NCBI RefSeq assembly: GCF_015704865.1
Contig: NZ_JADQTO010000004.1
Span: 260,755 to 324,754, forward strand
DNA from: Actinoplanes aureus
GTDB taxonomy: Bacteria > Actinomycetota > Actinomycetes > Mycobacteriales > Micromonosporaceae
Direction of reading: 5' to 3'
DNA: 64,000 nt
Under the pieces are notes generated by a model that saw only the letters and a program-made list of their open reading frames with translations, ran no database searches and was not told the origin of the DNA. The position numbers and the translations under genes are program-made. Each line of letters begins with the position of its first letter. Position 1 is the first letter of the stretch. Shown one piece after another: positions 1-8,480 of this stretch.

Positions 1-584
1 TGCGACCGCGCGCCACGTGCGGCCCAGTCGACGGCGAGGCGGTTTTCGCCGAGCCGGCGGGCGAGCGCCGAGCCGGCGCCGAGCAGCATCGCGTGCTCGC
101 CGTGCGCGGCGACGGCGTGCCGCACCACCGTCAGGTACGGCCGGAGCGCGGCCACCGTGTCGGCCGGCGCCGGGTCGCCGACCGTGGTGCAGAGGCGCAT
201 CACGGTACGGGCGAGCAGCCCGGGTTCGATCCGGGCGCCGAGCGCCGGCTCCTGCACCCAGGGCACCCCGGCCCAGTCGGTCGCCGGGATCTGGCTGCTG
301 GCCGCCGCGAGCAGCGGTAGTCCGTCCTCCGGCCGGCCCGCGGCCGCGAGCAGGTGTGCCCGGGCGACCACCCGGCCGACCGACGCGTGCGGCTCGAGCG
401 GGAAGAGGTCGAGCGCGCCCCCGGCTCGTGCGGCCAACCGGCTGAGCAGCTCGTGTGTCTCCGGCAGGGTGGGTGCGTGGGGCAACGCGCCGGCCAGCAG
501 GCCGGCGGCGTCGGTCATCTCGCCGGCGTCCAGAGCGGCGCGGGCGCGCGCGAGGTCATGGCGAGCCGAGGGGTGGGAATCCAC
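1..584 (-). CDS. Helical-repeat (TPR-like) protein, C-terminus outside the window
   Basis: On the minus strand an open frame runs without stop from a GTG at 584 to the left edge, so at least 194 residues are visible and the end is missing. The protein is almost entirely Ala/Leu/Arg-rich amphipathic helices: residues 10-30 (Ala-Leu-rich, with AGEMTDAAGLL), 75-95 (GRPEDGLPLL) and 165-190 look like degenerate tetratricopeptide-type helix pairs. There is no signal peptide or membrane segment. No Shine-Dalgarno precedes the GTG; the alternative is an ATG about 18 codons downstream. It diverges from the SIS-domain gene at 726. The specific role is not recognisable; a scaffold or regulator role would be inference from the repeats only. 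Confidence 0.6.
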   Translation of the reverse strand, partial: MDSHPSARHDLARARAALDAGEMTDAAGLLAGALPHAPTLPETHELLSRLAARAGGALDLFPLEPHASVGRVVARAHLLAAAGRPEDGLPLLAAASSQIPATDWAGVPWVQEPALGARIEPGLLARTVMRLCTTVGDPAPADTVAALRPYLTVVRHAVAAHGEHAMLLGAGSALARRLGENRLAVDWAARGARS

Positions 585-629
585 GAGTGAAGACCCTAGG
601 CGAAGTGCCCACCATCTGTCAGTCCTCGC

Positions 630-700
630 GTTTGCGCACTCTTGCGCGAAACCTTGACCGAGTAAGCTTTTTCTTGCAAGACTGCGCATGCTTTGCGCGA
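630..700. promoter_or_regulatory. Repeated TTGCGC motifs and CTTGCAAG palindrome between divergent genes
   Basis: The 141-bp spacer between the two divergent genes carries TTGCGC at 632-637, 642-647 and 693-698, the first two exactly 10 bp (one helical turn) apart, and the palindrome CTTGCAAG at 673-680. CTTGCAAG resembles half-sites of LacI-family sugar regulators. This fits control of the sugar-phosphate gene at 726, but the regulator is unknown. Confidence 0.35.
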
Positions 701-725
701 GTAGCGCTCAAATGGGGAGGAACAA

Positions 726-1763
726 GTGACACAGCGAGGCCGAGGCATGTCGGCGGACATCGCGGAACAGCCGGCGGGTTTCGCCCGGCTGCTGGAGGAC
801 GAGCACGCCGGCGCGATCGCGGCCGTCGCCGCCGAGGTGGCCCGCCGCCGCCCGCGCAACGTGGTCTTCGTCGGCCGGGGGACGTCCGACCACGCGGCGC
901 TCTATGGGGCGTACCTCTCCGAGATCCGGCTGGGCCTGCCGGTGGCCAGCGCCTCGCCGAGTGCGATCACGCTCTACGGTGCCCGTCCCGACTTCACCGG
1001 CTCGCTGGTCATCGGCGTCAGCCAGAGCGGTGGCTCGGCCGACCTGACCGGGGTGCTCAGCGTCGCCCGGGAGAACGGCGCGCTGACCCTCGCGGTCACC
1101 AACAACCCCGAGTCGCAGCTGGCCAAGGCCGCCGAGCTCTCGATCGATGTCGCGGCCGGGCACGAGCGGGCGGTGGCGGCGACCAAGACGTACACCGCCG
1201 AGCTGCTCGCGCTGCTGATGCTGATCGAGGGCGTGCGTGCGGGTGACGGCCGGCTTCCCGAACAGGAGCGGGCCGCGCTGGCGAAACTGCCGCAGCTCGC
1301 CGAGGAGGCGCTCGCCGACCCGGCCGCCGGCGAGCTGGCCCAGCGCTACCGGTTCGCGTCGAGCCTGGTCACCACCGGCCGGGGGTACGCGTACCCGACC
1401 GCCCGTGAGGCCGCGCTGAAGCTGATGGAGACCTCCTACCTGCCGGCGCTCGCGTTCTCCGGCGCCGACCTGCTGCACGGCCCGCTCGCCATGGCCGACC
1501 CGGACGTGCCGGTGCTCGCCGTGGTCGGCGACGGCCCGGGTGGAAAGTCGATGCGGGACGTGGTGGCCCGGCTGGGCGAGCGGCGGGCCGACGTGGTGAC
1601 CATCGGTCCGGCCGGGGAGCTCCGAGTCCCGGCGGTCGACGAGCGGTACAGCCCGCTGCTCGACATCCTGCCGTTGCAGAAGCTCGCGCTCTCGCTGGCG
1701 CTGGCACGTGGCGAAGATCCCGATGCGCCTCGCGGGCTGAAGAAGGTCACGACGACGCTTTAG
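726..1763 (+). CDS. SIS-domain sugar isomerase/deaminase (GlmS isomerase-half-like)
   Basis: A 345-aa cytoplasmic protein with two SIS (sugar isomerase) domains, about residues 20-165 and 195-330. It resembles the isomerase half of glucosamine-6-phosphate synthase but has no N-terminal glutaminase domain or catalytic Cys1, so it more likely isomerises or deaminates an amino-sugar phosphate (AgaS or SIS-type NagB) than makes glucosamine-6-phosphate. Typical SIS strings are FVGRGTSDHAAL (near 40-51), GVSQSGGSADL (near 98-108) and the TTGRGYAYPTAREAALKLMET block at about 216-236. The GTG start has an excellent Shine-Dalgarno (GGGGAGG, 714-720, five bases upstream). It ends 15 bp before the kinase gene, so the two may be co-transcribed. 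The exact substrate cannot be read from sequence. Confidence 0.85.
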   Translation: MTQRGRGMSADIAEQPAGFARLLEDEHAGAIAAVAAEVARRRPRNVVFVGRGTSDHAALYGAYLSEIRLGLPVASASPSAITLYGARPDFTGSLVIGVSQSGGSADLTGVLSVARENGALTLAVTNNPESQLAKAAELSIDVAAGHERAVAATKTYTAELLALLMLIEGVRAGDGRLPEQERAALAKLPQLAEEALADPAAGELAQRYRFASSLVTTGRGYAYPTAREAALKLMETSYLPALAFSGADLLHGPLAMADPDVPVLAVVGDGPGGKSMRDVVARLGERRADVVTIGPAGELRVPAVDERYSPLLDILPLQKLALSLALARGEDPDAPRGLKKVTTTL

Positions 1764-1778
1764 AAATAAGCTGGGCCG

Positions 1779-3320
1779 GTGTCCACGCTGCGTGACCTCG
1801 TCGAGGAGCACACTACTCTCGGCCCCGCCGACATCGACCATCTGCACCGGCTCGCCGGTGACTGGTTGTTGCTGTCCGACCTCTCCTTCGCGGACCTGCT
1901 GCTCTGGGTGCCGATCAAGGGGGAGCCGCGGGAGCCCCGCGAGTTCCTCTGCGTGGCCCAGGTACGGCCGGTCACCGCGCCGACGGCGTACCAGGACGAC
2001 CAGGTCGGAAAGATCGTCGGCGGTCCGGAGGTGGCGCACCTCGACGTGGCGATGACCCAGGAGCGGATCTGGCGGGAGGGCGACCCGGTCTGGTACGGGG
2101 ACACGCCCGCCCGCCACGAGGCGATCCCGGTCCGGCGGCGTGACGAGACCGACCTGGAGGAGGGGTTCAGCGAGGTGATCGCGGTGATCGGCCGGGACAC
2201 CAACCTGAGCACCGCGCGTACGCCCAGCCAGCTGGAGCTCAACTACCTGACCACGGCGGACGACCTGGCCCAGATGGTCGCCGACGGGACTTTCCCGCCG
2301 CGGCGGCACCCGGGCGAGATCACCTCGGCGCCCCGGGTCGGCGACGGGCTGATCCGTCTGGACGCCTCCGGCAAGGTCACCTACGCGAGTCCGAACGCGC
2401 AGTCCGCGTACCGGCGGCTCGGCTTCAACGCCCACCTGGTCGGCGAGGAGCTGGCGAAACTGGCCAGCCGGCTCTCCGCCGACCCGCTCGAGGGCAACGA
2501 CGCGGCCGAGCGGATCCTGGCCTCGCTGCGCGGCGAGTTCCCGCCCCGGATGGAGGTGGAGGCCCGCGGCGCCACCGTGCTCACCCGGGCCCTGCCGCTG
2601 TTGCCGGCCGGGGTGCCGATCGGCGCGCTGGTCCTGGTCCGGGACGTCACCGAGGTCCGCCGCCGGGAGCGGGCCCTGATGACCAAGGACGCCACCATCC
2701 GGGAGATCCACCACCGGGTGAAGAACAACCTGCAGACCGTGGCCGCGCTGCTGCGTCTCCAGGCCCGGCGGGTGGACGCGCCCGAGGCGCGGATGGCGTT
2801 GGAGGAATCGGTACGCCGGGTCGCCTCGATCGCGCTGGTCCACGAGACGCTCTCGATGTCCAGCGACGAGGCGGTCGAGTTCGACGGCATCGTGGACCGG
2901 GTCGCCACCGCCGCCACCGAGGTGGCCACCACCAGCGTCCCGGTGCACATGCGGCGGGAGGGCACGTTCGGCGTACTGCCCGCCGAGATCGCCACCTCGC
3001 TGGTGATGGTCCTCAACGAGCTGCTGATCAACGCGGTCGAGCACGGCTTCCCGTCCGCCGAGGACGACGAACCCGTGGAGCCGGCGACGCTCGGTGAGGT
3101 GGTGGTGTCCGCACACCGCTTCCGCAAGCAGTTGCACGTGACGGTGGCGGACAACGGGAAGGGCCTGCCGGACGGCTTCAAGTTCGAGGGCAGCAACCGG
3201 CTCGGCCTGCAGATCGTCCGGGCGCTCGCCACCGGCGAACTGCGCGGCAGCATCGAGCTGCGCAATCGGGCCGGCGGCGGCACCGAGGCGGTCCTGGTGG
3301 TGCCGCTCGGCAAGCGCTGA
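1779..3320 (+). CDS. pdtaS: PdtaS-like sensor histidine kinase
   Basis: A 513-aa soluble histidine kinase. The N-terminal 150 residues match the GAF-like sensor of PdtaS, residues about 185-290 form a PAS domain (DGLIRLDASGKVTYASPNA), followed by a HisKA_2 dimerisation domain with the phospho-acceptor in EIHHRVKNNLQT (His311 or His312) and an HATPase domain (NELLINAVEHGF, then DNGKGLPDGF and GLQIV). HisKA_2 kinases of this type in mycobacteria phosphorylate the ANTAR-type antiterminator PdtaR; no such partner is in this window. No membrane segment is present. The GTG at 1779 lacks a good ribosome site and follows the SIS gene by 15 bp. It ends exactly where the convergent membrane-protein gene ends. 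Confidence 0.88.
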   Translation: MSTLRDLVEEHTTLGPADIDHLHRLAGDWLLLSDLSFADLLLWVPIKGEPREPREFLCVAQVRPVTAPTAYQDDQVGKIVGGPEVAHLDVAMTQERIWREGDPVWYGDTPARHEAIPVRRRDETDLEEGFSEVIAVIGRDTNLSTARTPSQLELNYLTTADDLAQMVADGTFPPRRHPGEITSAPRVGDGLIRLDASGKVTYASPNAQSAYRRLGFNAHLVGEELAKLASRLSADPLEGNDAAERILASLRGEFPPRMEVEARGATVLTRALPLLPAGVPIGALVLVRDVTEVRRRERALMTKDATIREIHHRVKNNLQTVAALLRLQARRVDAPEARMALEESVRRVASIALVHETLSMSSDEAVEFDGIVDRVATAATEVATTSVPVHMRREGTFGVLPAEIATSLVMVLNELLINAVEHGFPSAEDDEPVEPATLGEVVVSAHRFRKQLHVTVADNGKGLPDGFKFEGSNRLGLQIVRALATGELRGSIELRNRAGGGTEAVLVVPLGKR

Positions 3321-4460
3321 TCATGGTGATGCGGTGGCCGGCGGCCGGTCCTGGTGGCCGTCCGGCTGCCGGATCGCCCGCTGCTGCGGCACAGCAAGCA
3401 GGATGACCAGCGCGAACACCAGCGCCGCACGCAGGCGCAGGCCGCGCAGCGCGACCGCGGCGCAGAGCGCGATCGGCGGCAGCACGAAGAGCACGTTCCG
3501 GGGCGCCCAGAACGGCCCGGTCACGAACGAGGCGGCGAGCAGCACCACCGGGGGCACGGCGGCGAGCACGGCCAGCTCGCGGATCAGCGCCCGGTCCGGC
3601 CACCGGGCGGCGAACGCGCACCCGAGCACCACCAGCCCGGCCGTACCGGCCAGCGCCTCCGGTGCCGACCAGGCCATCTCCCACCGCGCGCTCGGGCGAT
3701 AGAGAAAGAGCGCGGCATGCTGCCGCAAACCCAAAGAGATCAACGGCGCCGGGGGTACGAGTGACAGCACAGTCACCGGAAACCACCAGAAGAGTGCCGG
3801 TTGCCTGCTCAGCCGCCACCGCGACAACACGATGTACGCGTGCCCGGCCAGGACCAGCAGCGCCGTCACCTGGGCCAGCCCGATGCCGAGGACGAGCAGC
3901 CCGTACCCGGTCCAGCGCCACCACCGCGGCCGGTCCAGCGTCCGGTAGAGCACCAGGGTGGCGGCCGTGGTGAAGAGGAAGGCCAGGGCGTACGGGCCGG
4001 CCTCCTGGGCGTACCGGCTCACCTGGGGCAGCGCGGCCAGCAGCAGGCCACCGTAGAACCCGACGCCCGGGCTGAACAGCCGACGGCCCAGCTCGCCCGC
4101 GATCCCCACGCCGATCACCATGGCCACCAGGGAGGGCAGCCGCAGGACCGTGACCGAGTCACCGAACCACTCGATCCAGTAGTGCATGACCAGGTGGTAC
4201 GGCGCGCCCACCACGTCCGACCGGCGTGCCGTCTCGACGATCTCCCCGGCTCCCGGTGCACTGAGCACGCGGGTCAGTGCCTCCCCGGGACCCGGTGCCG
4301 GCACCGCCAGGCCGAGCAGGCCCACGGCGGCGGTCAGCGCGGCCGGCACAAGTGCCGGAGCCCAGGTCCAGAAAATCGTGGCCGCGCGCCGTGGGCTGGC
4401 CCGGCGCGGGCCGGCGAGTGGTCGGGAGGGGGAGTCGTCGTGGGCGGGTTGAGCGAGCAT
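3321..4460 (-). CDS. GT-C-type glycosyltransferase-like polytopic membrane protein
   Basis: A 379-aa protein with about nine to ten hydrophobic segments. The N-terminal part has a short Arg/Pro-rich cytosolic tail, one transmembrane segment (about 35-60), then an external loop followed by HYWIEWFGDSVTVLRLPSL and a Tyr-Arg-Tyr-Ala-Gln-Glu motif (VSRYAQEAGPYAL). That layout is that of the PMT/ArnT-like GT-C superfamily that uses polyprenyl-phosphate sugars. The first-loop acidic residue is not certain, so the activity is inference. The ATG at 4460 was chosen because CGGGAG lies 7 bases upstream; an upstream in-frame start at 4499 lacks one. The gene is convergent with the kinase gene, with no spacer. 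Confidence 0.7.
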   Translation of the reverse strand: MLAQPAHDDSPSRPLAGPRRASPRRAATIFWTWAPALVPAALTAAVGLLGLAVPAPGPGEALTRVLSAPGAGEIVETARRSDVVGAPYHLVMHYWIEWFGDSVTVLRLPSLVAMVIGVGIAGELGRRLFSPGVGFYGGLLLAALPQVSRYAQEAGPYALAFLFTTAATLVLYRTLDRPRWWRWTGYGLLVLGIGLAQVTALLVLAGHAYIVLSRWRLSRQPALFWWFPVTVLSLVPPAPLISLGLRQHAALFLYRPSARWEMAWSAPEALAGTAGLVVLGCAFAARWPDRALIRELAVLAAVPPVVLLAASFVTGPFWAPRNVLFVLPPIALCAAVALRGLRLRAALVFALVILLAVPQQRAIRQPDGHQDRPPATASP

Positions 4461-4634
4461 GCGCGGCTCCCGGTTAGCGCCTCTGCCCGAGTCTTCCAAC
4501 CTTCGGTGATGTTGTCACTACTCAAGGCGCCGGGCCCCCGGGCATTGTCGGATGTTTCCGTTGTGCTACTTGGCACACTCCCGAAATCTGGACCGCACTG
4601 GCCCAGATTGGCGGGGCGTGAGAGGCTTGCGCAC

Positions 4635-4721
4635 ATGACCGCTGCAGTAGACCGCCGCTTCGTGGCCCGCCGCCACGTGGACTACGGCCGTGTCCGCAGC
4701 GCGATGTGTCCGGCTTCCTGA
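4635..4721 (+). CDS. Cysteine-type leader peptide upstream of the sulfur operon (uORF)
   Basis: A 28-residue ORF whose second half reads RRHVDYGRVRSAMCPAS. This is the RRHVD-x-x-R-x-x-S-x-x-C pattern of the short leader peptides found in front of cysteine and sulfate assimilation genes across actinobacteria, with Cys near the end. A weak ribosome site (AGAGG, 4620-4625) precedes the ATG. The peptide stop lies 124 bp before the sulfite reductase start, and a small hairpin follows (CACCCG 4725-4730 with CGGGTG 4742-4747). By analogy with described cases, slow decoding of Cys when cysteine is scarce would relieve repression of the downstream operon; the mechanism here is inference. Confidence 0.75.
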   Translation: MTAAVDRRFVARRHVDYGRVRSAMCPAS

Positions 4722-4845
4722 CGCCACCCGAGATTCGAGTCCGGGTGCGCGAGACGCGCCGGGCCCTCTCCTGACACAGACGTCACGAGCCTCCAAATGG
4801 CCCTGAGCGTTCCCGCGTGCCCACCAGCCCCGGAGGAACGCCGAC

Positions 4846-6540
4846 ATGGCGCCCAGCAACACTCCCGCTGCACGGCCGACCGCCCGCCCCCGTAAGGCGC
4901 GCGGCGAGGGACAGTGGGCGCTCGGACACCGCGAGCCGCTCAACCCCAACGAGCGCAGCAAGAAGGACGACAACCCGCTCAACGTGCGGGCCCGCATCGA
5001 GAACATCTACGCCCACGGTGGCTTCTCCTCGATTGACCCCGCCGACCTGCGTGGCCGGTTCCGCTGGTGGGGTCTTTACACCCAGCGCAAGGCCGGGATC
5101 GACGGCGGCCGCACCGCGGTGCTGGAGCCGGAGGAGCTCGAGGACGAGTACTTCATGCTCCGCGTCCGCATCGACGGCGGCGCGCTGAACCTCGCTCAGC
5201 TGCGCACCATCGCGCAGATCTCCACCGAGTTCGGCCGCGACAGCGCGGACATCACCGACCGGCAGAACATCCAGCTGCACTGGATCCGGGTCGAGGACGT
5301 GCCGGAGATCTGGCGCCGGCTGGAGGCGGTCGGCCTGCAGACCACCGAGGCCTGCGGTGACTGCCCGCGCGTCGTGCTCGGCAGCCCGGTCGCCGGCGTC
5401 TCAGCCGACGAGGTGATCGACGGCACACCGGCGATCGACGAGATCATCAAGCGCTACATCGGCGATCCCCGCTACTCGAACCTGCCCCGCAAGTTCAAGT
5501 CGCAGATCTCCTGGCTGGCGGACGGGCCGTACCAGGCGAACGACATCTCGTTCGTCGGCGTGGTGCACCCGGACCACGGCCCCGGCTTCGACCTCTGGGT
5601 CGGCGGCGGCCTGTCCACCAACCCACGCCTGGCCGAGCGGCTCGGCGTCTGGGTGCCGCTCGGCGAGATCCCGGACGTCTGGGAGGGCGTGGTCGGGATC
5701 TTCCGCGACTACGGCTACCGGCGTCTGCGCCACCGGGCCCGCCTCAAGTTCCTGCTCGCCGACTGGGGCGTGGAGAAGTTCCGCGAGGTCCTGGAGAAGG
5801 AGTACCTGGGCCGGGCACTCATCGACGGGCCGTCGCCGGACCTGCCGGAGAAGCCGATCGACCACATCGGCGTGCACAAGCAGGTGGACGGGCGCAACTA
5901 CGTCGGCGCGGCGCCGGTCGTCGGCCGCTCCTCCGGGACGCAGCTCAGCCGGCTCGCCGACCTGGTCGAGGCGCACGGCTCGGAGCGGGTGCGGCTCACG
6001 GCGTACCAGAAGCTTCTTGTCCTCGATGTCACCGATGACCAGGTGGAACCGTTGATCGCGGGTCTCCGCGGCATCGGGCTGGAAGCCCGTCCGTCGGCCT
6101 GGCGCCGGGGCACCATGGCCTGCACCGGCATCGAGTACTGCAAGCTCGCCATCGTCGAGACCAAGGCGCGCGGCGAGGAGCTGGTGGCCCGGCTCGAGGA
6201 CCGGCTCAAGGACTTCGACGCGGACATCTCGGTGCACATCAACGGTTGCCCGAACGCCTGCGCCCGGACCCAGGTCGCCGACATCGGCCTCAAGGGCCAG
6301 CTGGTCATGAACGCGCACGGCGAGCAGGTGGAGGGCTTCCAGATCCACCTGGGCGGCGCGCTCGGGATGGCCAAGGGCGAGACCGCCGGCTTCGGCCGCA
6401 AGGTGCGCGGCCTCAAGGCCACGGCCGAGGAGCTTCCGGAGTACGTCGAGCGGGTCGCCCGGCACTACCTGGACGGCCGCTCCGGCGGCGAGACCTTCGC
6501 CAACTGGGTGCTGCGGGCGGACGAGGAGCTACTGAAATGA
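4846..6540 (+). CDS. sirA: Ferredoxin-dependent sulfite reductase
   Basis: A 564-aa siroheme/[4Fe-4S] reductase that converts sulfite to sulfide with electrons from ferredoxin. Two ferredoxin-like nitrite/sulfite reductase half-domains (about 95-160 and 345-410) alternate with siroheme-binding domains. The cluster and siroheme cysteines are Cys426 and Cys432 in ACTGIEYC and Cys468 and Cys472 in GCPNAC. The spacing CX5C...CX3C is diagnostic. Family members are called NirA/SirA; clustering with cysH makes sulfite, not nitrite, the substrate. GGAGG lies 9 bases before the ATG. The stop overlaps the ATG of the next gene (ATGA), so the operon is translationally coupled. Confidence 0.95.
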   Translation: MAPSNTPAARPTARPRKARGEGQWALGHREPLNPNERSKKDDNPLNVRARIENIYAHGGFSSIDPADLRGRFRWWGLYTQRKAGIDGGRTAVLEPEELEDEYFMLRVRIDGGALNLAQLRTIAQISTEFGRDSADITDRQNIQLHWIRVEDVPEIWRRLEAVGLQTTEACGDCPRVVLGSPVAGVSADEVIDGTPAIDEIIKRYIGDPRYSNLPRKFKSQISWLADGPYQANDISFVGVVHPDHGPGFDLWVGGGLSTNPRLAERLGVWVPLGEIPDVWEGVVGIFRDYGYRRLRHRARLKFLLADWGVEKFREVLEKEYLGRALIDGPSPDLPEKPIDHIGVHKQVDGRNYVGAAPVVGRSSGTQLSRLADLVEAHGSERVRLTAYQKLLVLDVTDDQVEPLIAGLRGIGLEARPSAWRRGTMACTGIEYCKLAIVETKARGEELVARLEDRLKDFDADISVHINGCPNACARTQVADIGLKGQLVMNAHGEQVEGFQIHLGGALGMAKGETAGFGRKVRGLKATAEELPEYVERVARHYLDGRSGGETFANWVLRADEELLK

Positions 6541-6695
6541 GCGACGCCAGATCCGCCCCACTGTACTGCCCCTACTGCGGTGAAGAGGACCTCCGTCCGA
6601 ACGAGGCTTCGCACGGGGCGTGGGAGTGCCACTCCTGCGCCCGGGTTTTCTCGGTCAAGTTCATCGGCCTTCTGTCCAAGGGAGCTACCAAATGA
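6537..6695 (+). CDS. Small zinc-ribbon protein between sulfite reductase and APS reductase
   Basis: A 52-aa protein with two CxxC pairs (Cys11/Cys14 in CPYC and Cys31/Cys34 in CHSC), the layout of a minimal zinc ribbon, followed by a short basic tail. It overlaps the upstream stop by ATGA and its own stop overlaps the cysH start by ATGA, so its production is tied stoichiometrically to the two enzymes. A small Cys4 protein at this position is conserved in other actinobacterial sulfur operons, often mislabelled as insertion-element protein. Its function is not established; a metal or electron carrier or an assembly factor are possibilities. Confidence 0.85.
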   Translation: MSDARSAPLYCPYCGEEDLRPNEASHGAWECHSCARVFSVKFIGLLSKGATK

Positions 6696-7456
6696 ACCTC
6701 CTGAACGCCTCCGGCCTGGGCCTGATCAGTCTCGGCGCACCCAGCGCCCCGGCCGACCCCGCCCGGCGCTCCGCCGAGGAGCTCCGCGAGCTCGCCACCC
6801 GGGCCGGTCGTGACCTGGAGGGCAGCTCCGCCGAGGAGATCGCCAAGTGGGCGACCGACACCTTCGGAGCCCGCTTCTGCGTGACCAGCTCGATGGCCGA
6901 CGCCGTCGTGGCGCACGTCTTCTCCCGCGTCTCGCCCGGAGTGGACGTGGTCTTCCTCGACACCGGCCTGCACTTCCCCGAGACCCTCAAGGTCCGCGAC
7001 ACGGTCGCGCGCACGATGAACGTGAACGTGCGCTCGATCCGCCCGCGGATGACGGTCGGCCAGCAGGACGGTGAGTACGGTCCCCGGCTCTTCGCCCGCA
7101 GCCCCGACGAGTGCTGCTTCATGCGCAAGGTCGAGCCGCTGGAGCGCGCGCTCGCCGACTACGACGCCTGGGCCACCGGCCTGCGCCGTGACGAGTCGCC
7201 GACCCGCGCCAACACGCCGGTGGTGGCCTTCGACGCGAAGAAGGGCAAGGTCAAGGTCAACCCGATCGCGGCGTGGACCCAGGCGGACGTCGACCGCTAC
7301 GTCAGCCGGTGGAACGTGCCGGTGAACGAGCTGTTCAAGAAGGGCTACGGCTCGATCGGCTGCTGGCCGTGCACCCGTCGCACCAAGGCCGGCGAGGACC
7401 CGCGTGCGGGCCGGTGGGCCATGTTCGAGAAGACCGAATGCGGACTCCACGTCTGA
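6692..7456 (+). CDS. cysH: Adenylylsulfate (APS) reductase, iron-sulfur type
   Basis: A 254-aa adenine-nucleotide alpha-hydrolase-fold enzyme that reduces adenylylsulfate to sulfite and AMP. The paired cysteines CC at 141-142 and GCWPC (Cys224, Cys227) mark the [4Fe-4S] APS-specific group rather than the cluster-free PAPS reductases. The catalytic cysteine is Cys250 in the C-terminal ECGLH. The substrate loop shows DTGLHFPETL at 90-99. The ATG is coupled to the zinc-ribbon gene. Sulfate activation genes (cysN, cysD) are not in the window. The C-terminus overlaps the next gene by 19 bp. Confidence 0.95.
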   Translation: MNLLNASGLGLISLGAPSAPADPARRSAEELRELATRAGRDLEGSSAEEIAKWATDTFGARFCVTSSMADAVVAHVFSRVSPGVDVVFLDTGLHFPETLKVRDTVARTMNVNVRSIRPRMTVGQQDGEYGPRLFARSPDECCFMRKVEPLERALADYDAWATGLRRDESPTRANTPVVAFDAKKGKVKVNPIAAWTQADVDRYVSRWNVPVNELFKKGYGSIGCWPCTRRTKAGEDPRAGRWAMFEKTECGLHV

Positions 7457-8223
7457 TCCTGCCGGCCGCGCGCCCGGCGCCGCCCGCGTTCACCGCCGCG
7501 GGCACGCCGGACCGGCCGGCCGTGGTCCTGGTGGCGCACGGCAGCCGTGACCCCCGGGCCGCGGTGGCCACCGAGGCACTGGCGCGGGCGGTCCGGCTGG
7601 ACCGGCCGGAGTGGGAGGTCCGGGCGTCCTACCTGGACCATGACGGGCCACGGCCGCTCGACGTGCTGGCCTCGCTCGGTGCCCGGCGGGCGGTTCTGGT
7701 GCCGCTGCTGCTCACCGCGGCGTACCACGGCCGGGTGGATCTGCCCGCGGTGATCCGTGCGGCGGAGTCCCTGCCGGTCTCGGTGACCGCGACGGACGTG
7801 CTCGGGCCGGCCTCTCCGCTGCTCCTCGCCGCCGTCTGCCGCCGCCTGCCGCGGGTCTCCCTGGACGCCGTGGTGCTGGCCGCCGCCGGCACCCGGGACG
7901 CTGCCGCGCGCCAGACGGTCGCGGCGGCCGCGGAGGCGCTCGGCGCGCGTCTCGGGCTGCCGTCGGCGGTCGGGTACGCCTCCGGGCCCGGAGGCACCGC
8001 GGGGGAGGCCGTCGCCGCCCTTCACTCGGCCGGTGCGCGCCGTGTCGGGATGGCCGCTTACTTCCTCGCCCCCGGGCTGCTTTACGACGTGGCGGCTCGC
8101 TCTGCGAGGGACGCGGGCGCGGTGGCCATCGCTGAGCCGCTGGGCGCGGCTCCGGAACTGGTACGTCTGGTGGCCGCGCGAGCCGAGGCGGCCCTGGGCG
8201 TGCCGCTCGCTGCCGCGGCCTGA
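7438..8223 (+). CDS. Sirohydrochlorin chelatase-like protein (CbiX/SirB family)
   Basis: A 261-aa protein with two CbiX-type half domains. The first contains the metal-binding histidine in LVAHGSRDPRA (about residues 31-41), and the second half is more degenerate. Family members insert iron or cobalt into sirohydrochlorin, here presumably iron to make siroheme for the adjacent sulfite reductase. The ATG at 7438 lies inside cysH (19-bp overlap), consistent with coupling. It ends the operon; 308 bp without a convincing gene follow. Confidence 0.85.
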   Translation: MRTPRLILPAARPAPPAFTAAGTPDRPAVVLVAHGSRDPRAAVATEALARAVRLDRPEWEVRASYLDHDGPRPLDVLASLGARRAVLVPLLLTAAYHGRVDLPAVIRAAESLPVSVTATDVLGPASPLLLAAVCRRLPRVSLDAVVLAAAGTRDAAARQTVAAAAEALGARLGLPSAVGYASGPGGTAGEAVAALHSAGARRVGMAAYFLAPGLLYDVAARSARDAGAVAIAEPLGAAPELVRLVAARAEAALGVPLAAAA

Positions 8224-8480
8224 GCGTCACACGATCGTGTTCGTCCTGCACACGTGAGTACCGGAGGATTAGCTCACTCTGGGCGACGGTCACTCTGCGC
8301 TAGGCGACGATTCCGGTGAAAGTGGGTTCGGCATCGTCCGATGCGGAGGGTGCGCGGATGACGACGCAATGCCTCTTGATCTTAATTTCGAGATCATTTC
8401 GGTGATCAGGTAAACGTACCGTGATCGCATTAGCGCTCAGTGGAATGGAAACGCAGTGTGAGTGGCCCGAAACAGCAAGA
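8224..8480. other. Intergenic region without a convincing gene
   Basis: Between two convergent genes. It is locally A/T-rich and holds a short dyad (GATCTTAATTTCGAGATC, about 8378-8395). A 15-codon ORF with one Cys at 8358-8405 is present but has no downstream gene on its strand, so it is not called. Confidence 0.3.

Noticed and set aside
708..3137. Long minus-strand open frame of 809 codons across the SIS and kinase genes
   Set aside because: Low-complexity Arg/Gly/His-rich translation typical of the shadow of high-GC genes; the plus-strand genes have motifs and ribosome sites.
4723..4750. T-arm-like string (CACCCG-agattcgagtc-CGGGTG) suggesting a tRNA
   Set aside because: No acceptor or anticodon arms around it; it is only a short hairpin in the sulfur operon leader.
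8358..8405. 15-codon ORF with a Cys (MTTQCLLILISRSFR) and GGAGGG upstream, a possible leader peptide
   Set aside because: No gene follows on the same strand for about 1.8 kb and it lacks the RRHVD pattern, so it was not called.
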